This document shows, in pieces, positions 42,701-51,066 of a DNA stretch of 64,000 bases. The translations under genes were made by a program, and so were the position numbers. Below the pieces are notes generated by a model, which did not search any database, was not told the origin of the DNA, and was given only the letters and a program-made list of their open reading frames with translations. Positions within the stretch are counted from its first letter, which is position 1. Each line of letters starts with the position of its first letter. Origin of the DNA: Oscillospiraceae bacterium (GTDB lineage: Bacteria > Bacillota > Clostridia > Oscillospirales > Oscillospiraceae); contig JAFYNQ010000070.1 of NCBI GenBank assembly GCA_017548065.1, forward strand, positions 1-64,000, in the 5' to 3' direction.

Positions 42701-44408
42701 CGCCAAGGACGGTCAGCTGTTTGTGGGCGCCATCGCTGTGACGGACGGCAATCACTACACCTGGTTTACTGATGCCGCTTCTGCAGTGGAGGCTTGTGAT
42801 GCCGATCACTATGTGAAGCTGTTCATCGCCCAGGACGTGGTGCTGACAAAGGACTGCGCTGTGGATATCTGCGGCCAGAACGTAAATATTTCCGGCGCAT
42901 ACACCCTTTATGGCATGGACTCCTCCGGTGACGGCTATACAGCCCCCACCGGCAGAGCGATCCTGGCAGAAGAGACCAAGCTGGCAACTGACACGGCAGC
43001 AGGCGGAAAGCGCTATGTGGCATCCCAGGATGCAAGTGGCGTCATGTTCCACCGCCTGGAGAACAGAATCTCCGGCGTGACGCTGCGTCCCTCTGCAGAC
43101 GGTATCTACTTTACCGGCGCTTTCGGTTGCGACGAGACCCTGCTTGCGGATATTGCTTCCTACGGTGTGGCAGTTTCCACCGTGAATATGCCCGGTCTTG
43201 ATTTTATGACCGATGAAGACACCTTGTACACCACCTTTGATGCCGCTACCCTGGTAGGCGGAGCGAAAAAGTCCGGTGTGCTGATCAACGGTATTATGAA
43301 GGACAGCCGAGGCAGCGACCTGAACAGTGCCTACGGTCAGATGCCCGTGTTTGCAGCTTCTTATCTTGTGATGAAGGACGGCACTGTGATCCTTGGTGAA
43401 AACCAGGTAGCCTACAGTCTCCGGGATGTGATGACAGAGGTGGATGACCGCATCTGTGAAGATCCCCTGAACTACCGTGTCTTCACCAATCCCATGCGTG
43501 ACTTCTACGCCAAGTGGGAAGAGGGCGGCATGGCAGACTGGAGCTTCAAGAAGATCATTCCTCCCCAGGAGGACGATGTGCTGAATATCCTGATGATCGG
43601 CTCCAGCGGCTGCTATTACTATGTAGAAGAGCTTTACGGCCTCTTGACGGCAGCCGGTATTAAGGCAAACGTGTGCAACGTGTACTACTCCGGCGGTAAG
43701 CTTTACCAGCACTACACATGGTGGGTCAATAAAGAGTCTAATTACGAATTTTTCTGCACCAACGAAAACGGACGGAAAAAGACAGCCGGTGTATCTTTGG
43801 AATGGTGCCTTGCCCAGCAGGAATGGGATGCCATTTCTCTCCAGGAGTCCGGCACAGGTGTGCTGCGTACCACCTCTTTGGAGAAAGTTTTGGCAGACCG
43901 TGAACTGTACCTGACAGAGCTTTACGGCTACTTGAAGGATCAGTTCCCCAAGGCAAGCTTCTACTGGCACGAAAACACTGCCTATCAGGTAGGCTATACC
44001 CGTGATTTTCTGGTAGAATCCATAGAGGATCAGCGCAAGGACACCGAAAACTTCCGGAACATGGCCATTGCGATCAGCGAAAAGTATGATGTGGTCTGGA
44101 TTCCCAGAGGCGAGGGTAAGATGCTGGTTCGTGAGGGCGGCTATGATCAGCTTTGCGCAAGATTGGGCAAGGGCGATAATCACGAAGGCGACTATTACCA
44201 CGCCGGTGACATCGGCGGCGGTCAGTACCTGACCGGCTGCGTCTGGTTTGAAACCTTGACAGGCCTCAGTTGTATCGGCAACCCCTACCGTCCGGTCTAC
44301 ACCTATAACGGTGTGGTCATGGAGCTCAACGAGGGCATTACCTACGAACAGCTGCAGCAATACGCCCACCAGGCCGTGGAAGGCATGTGGGAAACCATGG
44401 AAAAATAA
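39795..44408 (+). CDS. Giant secreted beta-helix protein with C-terminal DUF4886
   Basis: A 1537-residue exported protein. A signal peptide (residues 1 to about 25, ending PTYA) precedes two similar halves. Each half opens with a Cys-rich motif (CPCGCGNKLDAVKW near 40; CCPHCNEIVAW near 454) followed by an SGHYYL segment, then runs of right-handed beta-helix repeats marked by about a dozen GGNI/GGNL/GGNM turns. The last 280 residues (from about 1258, NILMIGSSGCYYYVEELYGLL) are a DUF4886 SGNH-like domain with a downstream DYYHAGDIGGGQYLTG histidine region. No LPXTG or SLH anchor is seen. It may bind or deacylate a glycan; the exact substrate is unknown. Own promoter and terminator. Confidence 0.8.
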   Translation: MKKRIISIFLVLAMLASMMVMPTYAAEKTAENTTNIGEVCPCGCGNKLDAVKWTPWNVAGIEGPTSGHYYLDGDYIQDGQKQIMAGDHVVLDLRGNSITSKSYSRLLLVYGQMHVLDTVGGGRFMSKTSGGAFGGVVMVSTNEVNDTLFALHSGTVTQDADNKGSRRGGLVHLSETATFRMTGGVLLNGSTVIPGDTYKEPGGCVAGNSAKCTVEILGGQVIGGESATHGGNIYCIGTTILKNCEIIGGVAKKSGGNIFQNGGMITIENCRITDGEAHDTSSGGGNIGLSSGAALTVKDSTLHNGYSNYHGGNLYIGNGSAVIENTQITAGVARTRGNNVYGSTSATAMTLRDCELPGDIAYVGKGLTLEGKVKIGLLNHGLRLNFSSDYAEMADADGLTEGSEIYVVAKHTFAAPGADPSFFKGAIRTRIAQSEEGLVATYATSGEEGGCCPHCNEIVAWEVFSLTGSLKETCLNDSSTDTNSACTGRHMESGHYYLGETQTSFAQYYAGASYDPEAFVDVVIDTAGYSLTGTGRIFYVRTVSGSTGQSSLTILDSHGGSNITGQGAANQPGGVIYNESSKLTIYDGNYKYKPVSGRNVTGGGVILNGDSLTVHGGIFDGSQFAYTDQSTADKTYTYNGAALYQYNGSKYDFTMTAGRFIGGRAQSGGCAYFGGNNVVNITGGQFVGGVADSAAGGNIRIYGSSDYTKAKFNMSGASIRDGRIEVTGAGGGNMSLSYGTINIADSYIEGGYAAAYGGNIMVGTTANITVSNCVIEGGYAAGQSGNVHLSSTGTTTTWTDCSFLNGSATYGGNLTSGNGYNTFYGGQILFGTARTSYGGNLAALSGNASATSKNYTRLTVDDAGYAPLLAGGSAKTYGGNLYVGGVTDLQAAKIVGGKAATLGQDMYVTKGSNQSKLTVGAGVTGDISIGFATALLGSEVYGQVIDRTECTQLNATMILDGDYNDAVLCAKDGQLFVGAIAVTDGNHYTWFTDAASAVEACDADHYVKLFIAQDVVLTKDCAVDICGQNVNISGAYTLYGMDSSGDGYTAPTGRAILAEETKLATDTAAGGKRYVASQDASGVMFHRLENRISGVTLRPSADGIYFTGAFGCDETLLADIASYGVAVSTVNMPGLDFMTDEDTLYTTFDAATLVGGAKKSGVLINGIMKDSRGSDLNSAYGQMPVFAASYLVMKDGTVILGENQVAYSLRDVMTEVDDRICEDPLNYRVFTNPMRDFYAKWEEGGMADWSFKKIIPPQEDDVLNILMIGSSGCYYYVEELYGLLTAAGIKANVCNVYYSGGKLYQHYTWWVNKESNYEFFCTNENGRKKTAGVSLEWCLAQQEWDAISLQESGTGVLRTTSLEKVLADRELYLTELYGYLKDQFPKASFYWHENTAYQVGYTRDFLVESIEDQRKDTENFRNMAIAISEKYDVVWIPRGEGKMLVREGGYDQLCARLGKGDNHEGDYYHAGDIGGGQYLTGCVWFETLTGLSCIGNPYRPVYTYNGVVMELNEGITYEQLQQYAHQAVEGMWETMEK

Positions 44409-44413
44409 GAAGT

Positions 44414-44446
44414 TGCCCCCGGAGAACACTCCGGGGGCAGTTTTTG
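44414..44446 (+). terminator. Intrinsic terminator after the beta-helix gene
   Basis: TGCCCCCGGAG (44414-44424) and CTCCGGGGGCA (44429-44439) form a perfect 11-pair stem over a 4-base loop, followed by GTTTTT. Confidence 0.88.
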
Positions 44447-44458
44447 AATAGAAAGAAA

Positions 44459-44486
44459 CGGGAGCAGGCCCTGCGGTCTGCTCCCG
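44459..44486 (-). terminator. Intrinsic terminator after the CofE-like gene
   Basis: CGGGAGCAG and CTGCTCCCG form a perfect 9-pair stem; on the minus strand it is followed by TTTCTTTC. Back to back with the plus-strand terminator. Confidence 0.75.
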
Positions 44487-44492
44487 AAAATA

Positions 44493-45689
44493 TTAGTCGT
44501 TGGTGTAGTTGTCAAAGTAACCCTGGATATAGACGATGGGGGTACCCTTGTCGCCGGAACCGGAGGTCAGGTCACACAGAGAACCGATCAGGTCGGTGAG
44601 GCGGCGGGGGGTAGTACCCTGGGAAGCCATGTTGCCCACCAGGCTGGTGCCGTCCTTCTCAGAGATCTTGTTCTTGATGGCATCCTGCAGTGCCTTGCCG
44701 GAGAGACCTGCGAAATCGTTATCTGCCAGGTACTTCAGCTTCAGCTCGTTGGGAGTGCCCTCCAGGCCCTCAGTGTAAGCAGGGGAGACAACGGGGTCAG
44801 CCAGCTCCCAGATCTTACCTACGGGATCCTTGAATGCGCCGTCGCCGTAAACCATGACTTCAATGTGCTTGCCGGTGATCTCCAGCAGCTTTGCCTGGAT
44901 GTCCAGCACCAGCTGGCGGCAGTCACGGGGGAACAGCTTAACGGTGTCTTCTGTGGACTTGTTGGAGCCCAGCAGACCGTAGTTTTCGTTGCAGCCGCTG
45001 CCGTTGATGGGAGCGGTCATGATCTCATCCAGACCGAAGACGCGCTCGCCGCCGGCAGTCTTCAGCAGACGGCTGGTACGGACACGGGTGTGGATGTCGC
45101 AATGCAGAACGTTCTTGGTGTAGGACAGAATTGCGCGGGGATCATTGGCAAAAATAACCTCAACCTCTGCGCCGCTCTCACGGATCAGCTGGCTGTAGTA
45201 TTCCACGTAGTCCACGCCGGTGAAGGGGTGCTTCACATAGCCGAACAGCTCACGGTAACGCTTTTCGTCCAGCACATCCTTGTAGGGATCCACACCGTGC
45301 TTGTCCATCATATCCCAATCGATCAGGTGGTTACCCACTTCGTCGGAGGGGTAGGACAGCATCAAAACCACCTTCTTGCAGCCCTTTGCAATACCACGCA
45401 GGCAGATCGCAAAACGGTTACGGCTCAGGATGGGGAAGATAACACCCACAGTTTCGCCGCCCAGCTTGGTGCGAACGTCTTCTGCAATGTTATCCACGGA
45501 AACATAGTTACCCTGGGCACGTGCCACGATAGCTTCTGTCATTGCTACCACGTCACGGTCACGGGGGGTCAGCTCACCATTGTTCATTGCCTGGGCAATG
45601 CAGCCGCTGACGATTTCTACAAGATTATCACCCTCACGGATGATGGGCGCGCGGATACCCATAGAAACAGTACCTAACATTCGGCCCAT
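44493..45689 (-). CDS. CofE-like F420-0:gamma-glutamyl ligase family protein
   Basis: A 398-residue protein of the CofE/FbiB ligase family, which in F420 producers adds L-glutamate to F420-0 with GTP. Residues near the start, RAPIIREGDNLVEIVSGCI, the block RDRDVVAMTEAIVARAQG and GLLGSNKSTEDTVKL are recognisable. Nothing else of F420 synthesis is in the window, and the length is greater than the archaeal enzyme. It may ligate glutamate to another acceptor. The start at 45689 follows AGGAG; the frame to 45740 has no ribosome site. Confidence 0.75.
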   Translation of the reverse strand: MGRMLGTVSMGIRAPIIREGDNLVEIVSGCIAQAMNNGELTPRDRDVVAMTEAIVARAQGNYVSVDNIAEDVRTKLGGETVGVIFPILSRNRFAICLRGIAKGCKKVVLMLSYPSDEVGNHLIDWDMMDKHGVDPYKDVLDEKRYRELFGYVKHPFTGVDYVEYYSQLIRESGAEVEVIFANDPRAILSYTKNVLHCDIHTRVRTSRLLKTAGGERVFGLDEIMTAPINGSGCNENYGLLGSNKSTEDTVKLFPRDCRQLVLDIQAKLLEITGKHIEVMVYGDGAFKDPVGKIWELADPVVSPAYTEGLEGTPNELKLKYLADNDFAGLSGKALQDAIKNKISEKDGTSLVGNMASQGTTPRRLTDLIGSLCDLTSGSGDKGTPIVYIQGYFDNYTND

Positions 45690-45753
45690 ATTCAACACTC
45701 CTAATCTGACATAAAGATTGCGGTTTTCACCGTCTGTCAATTTTTACCCAAGT

Positions 45754-45782
45754 ATTATAATACATGAAATGCCAATTGTAAA
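45754..45782 (-). promoter_or_regulatory. Predicted promoter of the CofE-like gene
   Basis: Minus strand TTTACA (45777-45782), 17-base spacer, TATAAT (45754-45759). The leader to the start is about 60 bases. Confidence 0.7.
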
Positions 45783-45827
45783 ACAAAAATTTTCAATTTT
45801 GCAATATTTTTTTAGGAAATCGGGGAA

Positions 45828-46634
45828 TTATTTTCCTAATTCCAGGGTGCGCCGGTAGGCAGACATTACAGCATCCATGGTACAGCCACGGAAACCGCCC
45901 ATTTCCAGGGCGTTGACGCCCATGATGGTGGTGCCGCCGGGGGAGCACACAGCATCCTTCAAAGCGCCGGGGTGCATGCCGGTCTCTGCCAGCAGCTTTG
46001 CAGTACCGGCAACGGTCTGAATGGCGTAGCTCACTGCCTTATCACGGGGCAGACCGCAGGCCACAGCGCCGTCAGCCAGCGCTTCAATAAAGAGGCTGAC
46101 AAAAGCAGGGCCGCAGCCGGACAGGGCGCTGCCGGCATCAATGAGCTTTTCCGGCAGAGGGTCCACAAGACCTGCATGCTGCAGTGCGTTGCGGAAGACC
46201 TCAACTGCCTCGGGGGAGACGTTTTCTGTGTAGTCAAACAAAATGGTGCCGCCGCCTACAGAGGCAGGGATATTGGGCATAATGCGGATCACCGGGTAGT
46301 TGCCGCCTGCCATTTCCTGAATGTCGGAAATGGCCACACCGGCAGCCATGGAAACCAGCACGAAATCGTTTTCACGTGCAGCCAGCACCGGGGCAACGCT
46401 CTGCAGCATGATGCCCATGACCTGGGGCTTCACACCCAGGAAAATAAAGCCGCATTCCTTGGCAACTGTGGCAGTGTCTGCAGTGTTGCAGCCCAGCTGT
46501 GCAGCCAGAGCCTCTGCCTTTTCTGTCATCTGGTCGGCCAGGGTGATATTTTCCGGCGCCATAGCCTTAGCGGCGGCACGTGCCAGTGCGCCGCCCATAT
46601 TACCGGCACCGATAAAACCGAATTTTGTGTTCAT
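45828..46634 (-). CDS. proC: Pyrroline-5-carboxylate reductase
   Basis: A 268-residue NADPH-dependent reductase for the last step of proline synthesis. It begins FGFIGAGNMGGAL with the Rossmann GxGxxG, has FLGVKPQVM (about 71-79), RIMPNIPASVGGGTI (about 115-129) and the conserved C-terminal SGCGPAFVSLFIEALADGAV and HPGALKDAVCSPGGTTI. Last gene of proB-proA-proC with 12 bases between proA and proC. Product is L-proline. Confidence 0.95.
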   Translation of the reverse strand: MNTKFGFIGAGNMGGALARAAAKAMAPENITLADQMTEKAEALAAQLGCNTADTATVAKECGFIFLGVKPQVMGIMLQSVAPVLAARENDFVLVSMAAGVAISDIQEMAGGNYPVIRIMPNIPASVGGGTILFDYTENVSPEAVEVFRNALQHAGLVDPLPEKLIDAGSALSGCGPAFVSLFIEALADGAVACGLPRDKAVSYAIQTVAGTAKLLAETGMHPGALKDAVCSPGGTTIMGVNALEMGGFRGCTMDAVMSAYRRTLELGK

Positions 46635-46646
46635 AAAAGCGCCTCC

Positions 46647-47894
46647 TTATCGTACTTGTCCGTCACCGTGGATCACATACTTGTAGGTACAGATCTCGTC
46701 CAGTCCCATGGGACCACGGGCATGGAGCTTTTGGGTGGAGATGCCGATCTCGCAGCCGAGACCGAACTCACCGCCGTCGGTGAAACGGGTAGAGCAGTTT
46801 ACATATACAGCAGCGCTGTCCACCACACGGGTGAAGCGGTCAGCAACGGCTTTGTCCTCGGTGACGATGCACTCGCTGTGACCGGTGGAATGCAGGGCGA
46901 TATGACCCATGGCCTGCTCTGCATTTTCTACCACACCTACGGACAGAATATAGTCAAGATGCTCGGTGTCAAAGTCTGCTTCTGTGGCAGGTGTGCCGTC
47001 AATTACAGCGGCAGCGGTCTTGTCCAGCCGCAGCTCCACAGGGTTGACAGCACGGTCAGTCACCAGCCGCTTATGCAGCTTGGGCAGAAATTCCTTTGCG
47101 ATGTCTGCATGCACCAGGCAGCACTCTGCGGCATTGCACACAGAGGGACGGCTGGTCTTTGCGTTCTCAATAATGTTCAGCGCCATTTCCTGGTCAGCGG
47201 CGGCATCCACATAAATGTGGCAGATGCCGGTGCCGGTCTGAATGCAGGGGACTTTTGCGCCCTCGGTGCAAGCCTTGATAAGACCTGCGCCGCCACGGGG
47301 GATCAGCAGATCCACGTAGCCCACAGCTTCCATAAGATCCTTAACGCTGCCACGGCTGGTGTCCTGCACCAGCTGCACCAGGTCGGGAGACAGACCTGCG
47401 GCGACAAGACCCTTCTGCATAGCCTGCACGATGGCATTGGCGGAAAGGAAGGCATCCTTGCCACTGCGCAGCACGCAGGCAGAACCTGCCTTTACTGCCA
47501 GAGCGGCAGCATCGGAGGTGACGTTGGGACGGCTTTCGTAAATAATGGCGATCACACCAACGGGAACACCCACACGGTCAATGACAATGCCGTTGGGACG
47601 CTCCACACGGCTGCGCACCCGACCAACGGGGTCAGGCAGCTGCACAACCTGACGGATGCCGTCTGCCATGCCACGGATGCGGTCTTCCGTAAGCGCCAGC
47701 CGATCCAGCATGGACTGGGAAAGGTGGTCTTTTGCGGCATCCATATCTTTTGCGTTTTCTGCCAGAATATTTTGATTTTCTGCTTCCAGGGCATCTGCCA
47801 TGGCAAGCAGGGCTTTGTTTTTCAGCTCGCTGTCCACAGCGGAGAGGGCAGGCGCTGCCTTCTTTGCGGCGGCGAGAATATCCATAGTGGTCAT
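46647..47894 (-). CDS. proA: Glutamate-5-semialdehyde dehydrogenase (gamma-glutamyl phosphate reductase)
   Basis: A 415-residue NADPH-dependent enzyme that reduces glutamyl-5-phosphate, the second step of proline synthesis. Family motifs: VPVGVIAIIYESRPNVTSDAAAL, RSGKDAF, NAAECCLVH with the catalytic Cys, and HSTGHSECIVTED. Start at 47894, directly after the proB stop (one base), with GGAGG upstream. Confidence 0.95.
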   Translation of the reverse strand: MTTMDILAAAKKAAPALSAVDSELKNKALLAMADALEAENQNILAENAKDMDAAKDHLSQSMLDRLALTEDRIRGMADGIRQVVQLPDPVGRVRSRVERPNGIVIDRVGVPVGVIAIIYESRPNVTSDAAALAVKAGSACVLRSGKDAFLSANAIVQAMQKGLVAAGLSPDLVQLVQDTSRGSVKDLMEAVGYVDLLIPRGGAGLIKACTEGAKVPCIQTGTGICHIYVDAAADQEMALNIIENAKTSRPSVCNAAECCLVHADIAKEFLPKLHKRLVTDRAVNPVELRLDKTAAAVIDGTPATEADFDTEHLDYILSVGVVENAEQAMGHIALHSTGHSECIVTEDKAVADRFTRVVDSAAVYVNCSTRFTDGGEFGLGCEIGISTQKLHARGPMGLDEICTYKYVIHGDGQVR

Positions 47895-47895
47895 A

Positions 47896-48678
47896 TTACT
47901 TTTTTCCTCCCACAAAACGGGTGCCGATGCTCTTGCCTTCCAGCAGGGCATACAGCGCTTCCGGCTGCTGACCGTTGGCAATGATCATGTCAATGCCGGC
48001 TTCTGTGGCGATCTGGGCAGCCTTCAGCTTGGTGGCCATGCCGCCGGAGCCCAGGGCAGAGCCGGTGCCACCTGCCAGGGACAGGATCTCGGGGGTAATG
48101 GCGGTGACCTCGGGGATCAGTGTGGCATTGGGATCCACACGGGGATCGGCGGTGTACAGACCGTCAATGTCGGACAGCAGCACCAGAAGGTCAGCCCTCA
48201 CCAGCTTGGCGACAATGGCAGAGAGGCTGTCATTCTCGCCGATGGTGGTGTGAATGCCGATCTCATCAATGGCAACGGCATCGTTTTCGTTGACAACCGG
48301 CAGCGCACCCCAACCCAGCAGCTTCTCCAGCGTGTCGTGGACGTAGGCACTGCGGCGCTTGTCCTGGATGTCTTCTGCGGTCAGCAGGATCTGGGCTACG
48401 GTGTGATTGTACTCGGCAAACAGCTTGTCATATGTATACATCAGTTCGCACTGACCCACAGCGGCAGCTGCCTGCTTGCCGGGCATATCCTCGGGACGGC
48501 CGGGAAGACCCAGCTTGCCCACGCCCATACCAATGGCACCGGAGGACACCAGCACCACCTCGCAGCCTGCATTTTTCAGGTCACTTAAAACTTTGCAAAG
48601 CAGCTCCACCCGACGGATATTCAGCCGTCCGCCTGCATGGGCAAGGGTAGAGGTGCCTACTTTGATCACAATGCGCAT
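47896..48678 (-). CDS. proB: Glutamate 5-kinase
   Basis: A 260-residue kinase for the first step of proline synthesis. VIKVGTSTL (about 4-12) and SSGAIGMGVGKLG (about 46-58) are the nucleotide and glutamate regions, and VNENDAVA and FSDIDGLY-like LSDIDGLYTADP (about 149-160) follow. The length of 260 residues shows that the C-terminal PUA domain found in many ProB proteins is absent, as in several Firmicutes. First gene of proBAC with a clear promoter. Feedback inhibition by proline is expected for the family. Confidence 0.95.
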   Translation of the reverse strand: MRIVIKVGTSTLAHAGGRLNIRRVELLCKVLSDLKNAGCEVVLVSSGAIGMGVGKLGLPGRPEDMPGKQAAAAVGQCELMYTYDKLFAEYNHTVAQILLTAEDIQDKRRSAYVHDTLEKLLGWGALPVVNENDAVAIDEIGIHTTIGENDSLSAIVAKLVRADLLVLLSDIDGLYTADPRVDPNATLIPEVTAITPEILSLAGGTGSALGSGGMATKLKAAQIATEAGIDMIIANGQQPEALYALLEGKSIGTRFVGGKK

Positions 48679-48711
48679 AGAAAACCCTCATTTCTAAAGA
48701 AACATACAGTA

Positions 48712-48740
48712 ATTATACTACAAATAACAATAGGAATCAA
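48712..48740 (-). promoter_or_regulatory. Predicted promoter of proBAC
   Basis: Minus strand TTGATT (48735-48740), 17-base spacer, TATAAT (48712-48717), about 34 bases upstream of proB. Confidence 0.7.
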
Positions 48741-48785
48741 CCCATAAAATGGACAAATGACAGCCGCTTGCGGACAGAAAAAACA

Positions 48786-48824
48786 GCAAAAAGGAAACTC
48801 CCCGATGCTGCAGCACCGGGGAGT
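48786..48824 (-). terminator. Intrinsic terminator after the APC permease gene
   Basis: ACTCCCCG (48797-48804) and CGGGGAGT (48817-48824) pair, with an inner TGCTGCAGCA palindrome extending the stem; on the minus strand TTTCCTTTTT follows. Confidence 0.75.
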
Positions 48825-48829
48825 GGGGG

Positions 48830-50215
48830 TTAATTTTTCTTTGTTTCGATCAGGAAACCGATCAGCATGACGGCGGCAAATACGATCAGGTACCAAAGGC
48901 AGGCAACACCGTGGCTGAAAATGCAGGCGATGACCATGAACACACTGCCGCAGAGCGCCAGGCTGGGCATGACGAAGCGGCGGAGAGGATTCTGATCCTT
49001 TGCCTTCCGCATCCACTGGATCAGGATGGGAAGATACATTAAGTAAATGGTGATAATGGGCAGCTCTGTGGAGTCAAAAACGAAGGGGCCGGTCCAGGTC
49101 TGTGCGAGGTTGGAAAGGTAGAAATAGAGGAACCAGGCGCCGGTGATGAGCAGCGCAAAAACACCGGAGTTGGTGGGCATGTTGGTCTTGACATCCACCT
49201 GGGAGAATACGTCGGGACGGGGGCCTTCACCACGGGCGGCAAGAGAGTACATGCAACGGGTGCAGCCCAGCATCAGACCGTTGGTAGTACCCAGGCAGGA
49301 GATGGCGATGAACAGATTCAGAATATTGCCCAGCACACCGCCGAAAATATTGGTAAAGGCAACGGGTGCGCCCACATCCACCAGCTGCTGCACGGAAGCG
49401 CCGCCGGCAACACCGATAAAGTAGAACAGATACACGGCAATGATCACAAATGCACCCACGATCAGCGCAATGGGAAGATTCTTCTTGGAATCCTTGATCT
49501 CGGCGTTGATGGAGGTGGCGATGATCCAGCCCTCGTAGGCAAAGGCAGTGGCGCAGACAGCGGTGAAGAGGGGGCTGGAGGACACGTTTTTCACCGTTGC
49601 CACAGTGGTCATGTTCTCCTGCAGCATGCCGCTGGAAAGACCGTAAATAAGACCCACAACGGTCATAAGACCCAGGGGGATCAGCTTGATGACGGTGGTA
49701 GTGGTCTGGAATTTACCAGCCAGCTTGGGGGACAGGGCATTCATGGCATACACGGCGCACAGATAAAACAGCGTCAGTGCCATGCACTCCGGGCCCAGAA
49801 TACAGCCGCCCTCTGCAGCCGGGATCAGCAGGGGGAAGTCGGGACTTACGGATACGATGAACTCCAGGGTGTAACGGGCGGAAAGCCAGGCCAGAGCGGA
49901 GGTCATACCGGGGAAATAGATGGTGGCGGAGAACCAACCCATCATGTAGCCATACCGGGAACCCACCGTAGCTTCGGCATAGTCCACAAGACCGTTGACA
50001 CGTTCGTATTTCTGTCCCATGAAGGCAAAGGTCAAAAGACATACCAGCATGATGGCGCCGCCGATCAGCCAGGCAAGAATGCCCATGGGCATATCACCGC
50101 CGGTCTTCTGCAAAATGGTTTGCGCCTTAAAGAAGACACCGGAGCCGATAACAATACCGACCACCATACAGATTGCGGTGAAAAGTCCATATTTTCTTTC
50201 CAGTTTCGTGCTCAT
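48830..50215 (-). CDS. APC-family amino acid permease
   Basis: A 461-residue amino acid transporter with about 12 membrane segments. The N-terminal ERKYGLFTAICMVVGIVIGSGVFF and the FAYEGWIIATSINAEIKDSKKNLPIAL block are typical of the APC superfamily (LAT-like or serine/threonine-type antiporter). The substrate is unknown, but proBAC and the glutamate operon nearby make an amino acid of that group plausible. Start at 50215, with GAGG 7 bases upstream. A promoter (TTGACA, 18-base spacer, TAAAAT) precedes it. Confidence 0.87.
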   Translation of the reverse strand: MSTKLERKYGLFTAICMVVGIVIGSGVFFKAQTILQKTGGDMPMGILAWLIGGAIMLVCLLTFAFMGQKYERVNGLVDYAEATVGSRYGYMMGWFSATIYFPGMTSALAWLSARYTLEFIVSVSPDFPLLIPAAEGGCILGPECMALTLFYLCAVYAMNALSPKLAGKFQTTTTVIKLIPLGLMTVVGLIYGLSSGMLQENMTTVATVKNVSSSPLFTAVCATAFAYEGWIIATSINAEIKDSKKNLPIALIVGAFVIIAVYLFYFIGVAGGASVQQLVDVGAPVAFTNIFGGVLGNILNLFIAISCLGTTNGLMLGCTRCMYSLAARGEGPRPDVFSQVDVKTNMPTNSGVFALLITGAWFLYFYLSNLAQTWTGPFVFDSTELPIITIYLMYLPILIQWMRKAKDQNPLRRFVMPSLALCGSVFMVIACIFSHGVACLWYLIVFAAVMLIGFLIETKKN

Positions 50216-50245
50216 AACGAACCTCATTTCCTATTTTGTGAAACT

Positions 50246-50275
50246 ATTTTACACGAAAAGCATAGGTTCTGTCAA
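50246..50275 (-). promoter_or_regulatory. Predicted promoter of the APC permease
   Basis: Minus strand TTGACA (50270-50275), 18-base spacer and TAAAAT (50246-50251). It faces away from the response-regulator promoter in the same 155-base gap. Confidence 0.6.
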
Positions 50276-50282
50276 TGAAAAA

Positions 50283-50339
50283 CTTAAAGGAATCTTAAGG
50301 AAGGGAAGCCTTTATTCTTAAACTTGCGTCTGCTATAAT
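50283..50339 (+). promoter_or_regulatory. Two-component promoter with CTTAA direct repeats
   Basis: TATAAT at 50334-50339 has only a weak -35 region (TTTATT/TTATTC). CTTAA repeats at 50283 and 50294 are 11 bases apart, and a third copy lies at 50317. An 11-base step is the phasing used by OmpR-family regulators, so autoactivation is plausible. Confidence 0.5.
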
Positions 50340-50370
50340 AAGGGCAGAACACACAAGGAGGACAAATGCT

Positions 50371-51066
50371 GTGTATAACGTATTGCTTTGCGACGATGAG
50401 CCGGATATCGTCAATGCGCTGAAAATATATCTTGCCCCGGAGGGCTATCAGCTTTTTACCGCAGAAAACGGTGCGCAGGCGGTGGAGACCGTAAAACAGG
50501 AAAACATCCACCTGGTGCTGCTGGATATTATGATGCCGCAAATGGACGGCATAACCGCCATCTCCAGGATCCGGGAGTTTTCCAACATTCCCATTATCCT
50601 GCTGACAGCCAAGGCGGAAAGTGAGGACATCGTGCTGGGACTTGGGGTAGGCGCAGATGACTATGTGACCAAGCCCTTTGTGCCGGTGGAACTGCTGGCA
50701 CGGGTGCGCAGTCAGCTTCGCCGCTATGCAAGCCTGGGTAGCCGCCCGGAGACCCCGGATGCCATCACCGTGGGCAGCGTTTCCCTGGATGACAGAAAGA
50801 AGACTGTAACCGTGGACGGCACAGCCATCGCCCTGACACCGATGGAATTCAGCATTCTGAAGCTGCTGATGCTAAATACGGGGAAGGTGTTCTCCACCAA
50901 GGAGATCTACGAAGCGGTGTGGGGCGCACCCTCTTACGGCAGCGAAGGCTCTGTGGCGGTGCATATCCGGCACATCCGTGAGAAAATTGAGATTGACCCC
51001 TCTGCGCCCCGTCACCTGAAGGTGGTGTGGGGACAAGGCTACAAAATGGAAGGAGAGTCAAAATGA
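50371..51066 (+). CDS. OmpR-family response regulator
   Basis: A 231-residue response regulator. The receiver has acidic Asp 8 and Asp 9, phosphoacceptor Asp 52 in LLDIMMPQMDG, Thr 79 and Lys 101 in DDYVTKPF. The winged-helix effector (about 130-228) carries LTPMEFSILKLLMLNTGKVFS and GSVAVHIRHIREKI. Similar to VanR-type regulators. A GTG start at 50371, after AGGAGG with 9 bases of spacing. It overlaps the kinase by 4 bases. The regulated process is unknown. Confidence 0.92.
   Translation: MYNVLLCDDEPDIVNALKIYLAPEGYQLFTAENGAQAVETVKQENIHLVLLDIMMPQMDGITAISRIREFSNIPIILLTAKAESEDIVLGLGVGADDYVTKPFVPVELLARVRSQLRRYASLGSRPETPDAITVGSVSLDDRKKTVTVDGTAIALTPMEFSILKLLMLNTGKVFSTKEIYEAVWGAPSYGSEGSVAVHIRHIREKIEIDPSAPRHLKVVWGQGYKMEGESK

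Noticed and set aside
41739..44429. Long antisense open frame of about 900 codons opposite the beta-helix protein
   Set aside because: Lacks a signal for start or promoter, its translation is His/Gln/Thr-rich low-complexity without domain motifs, and the plus frame has a signal peptide, promoter, terminator and recognisable domains.
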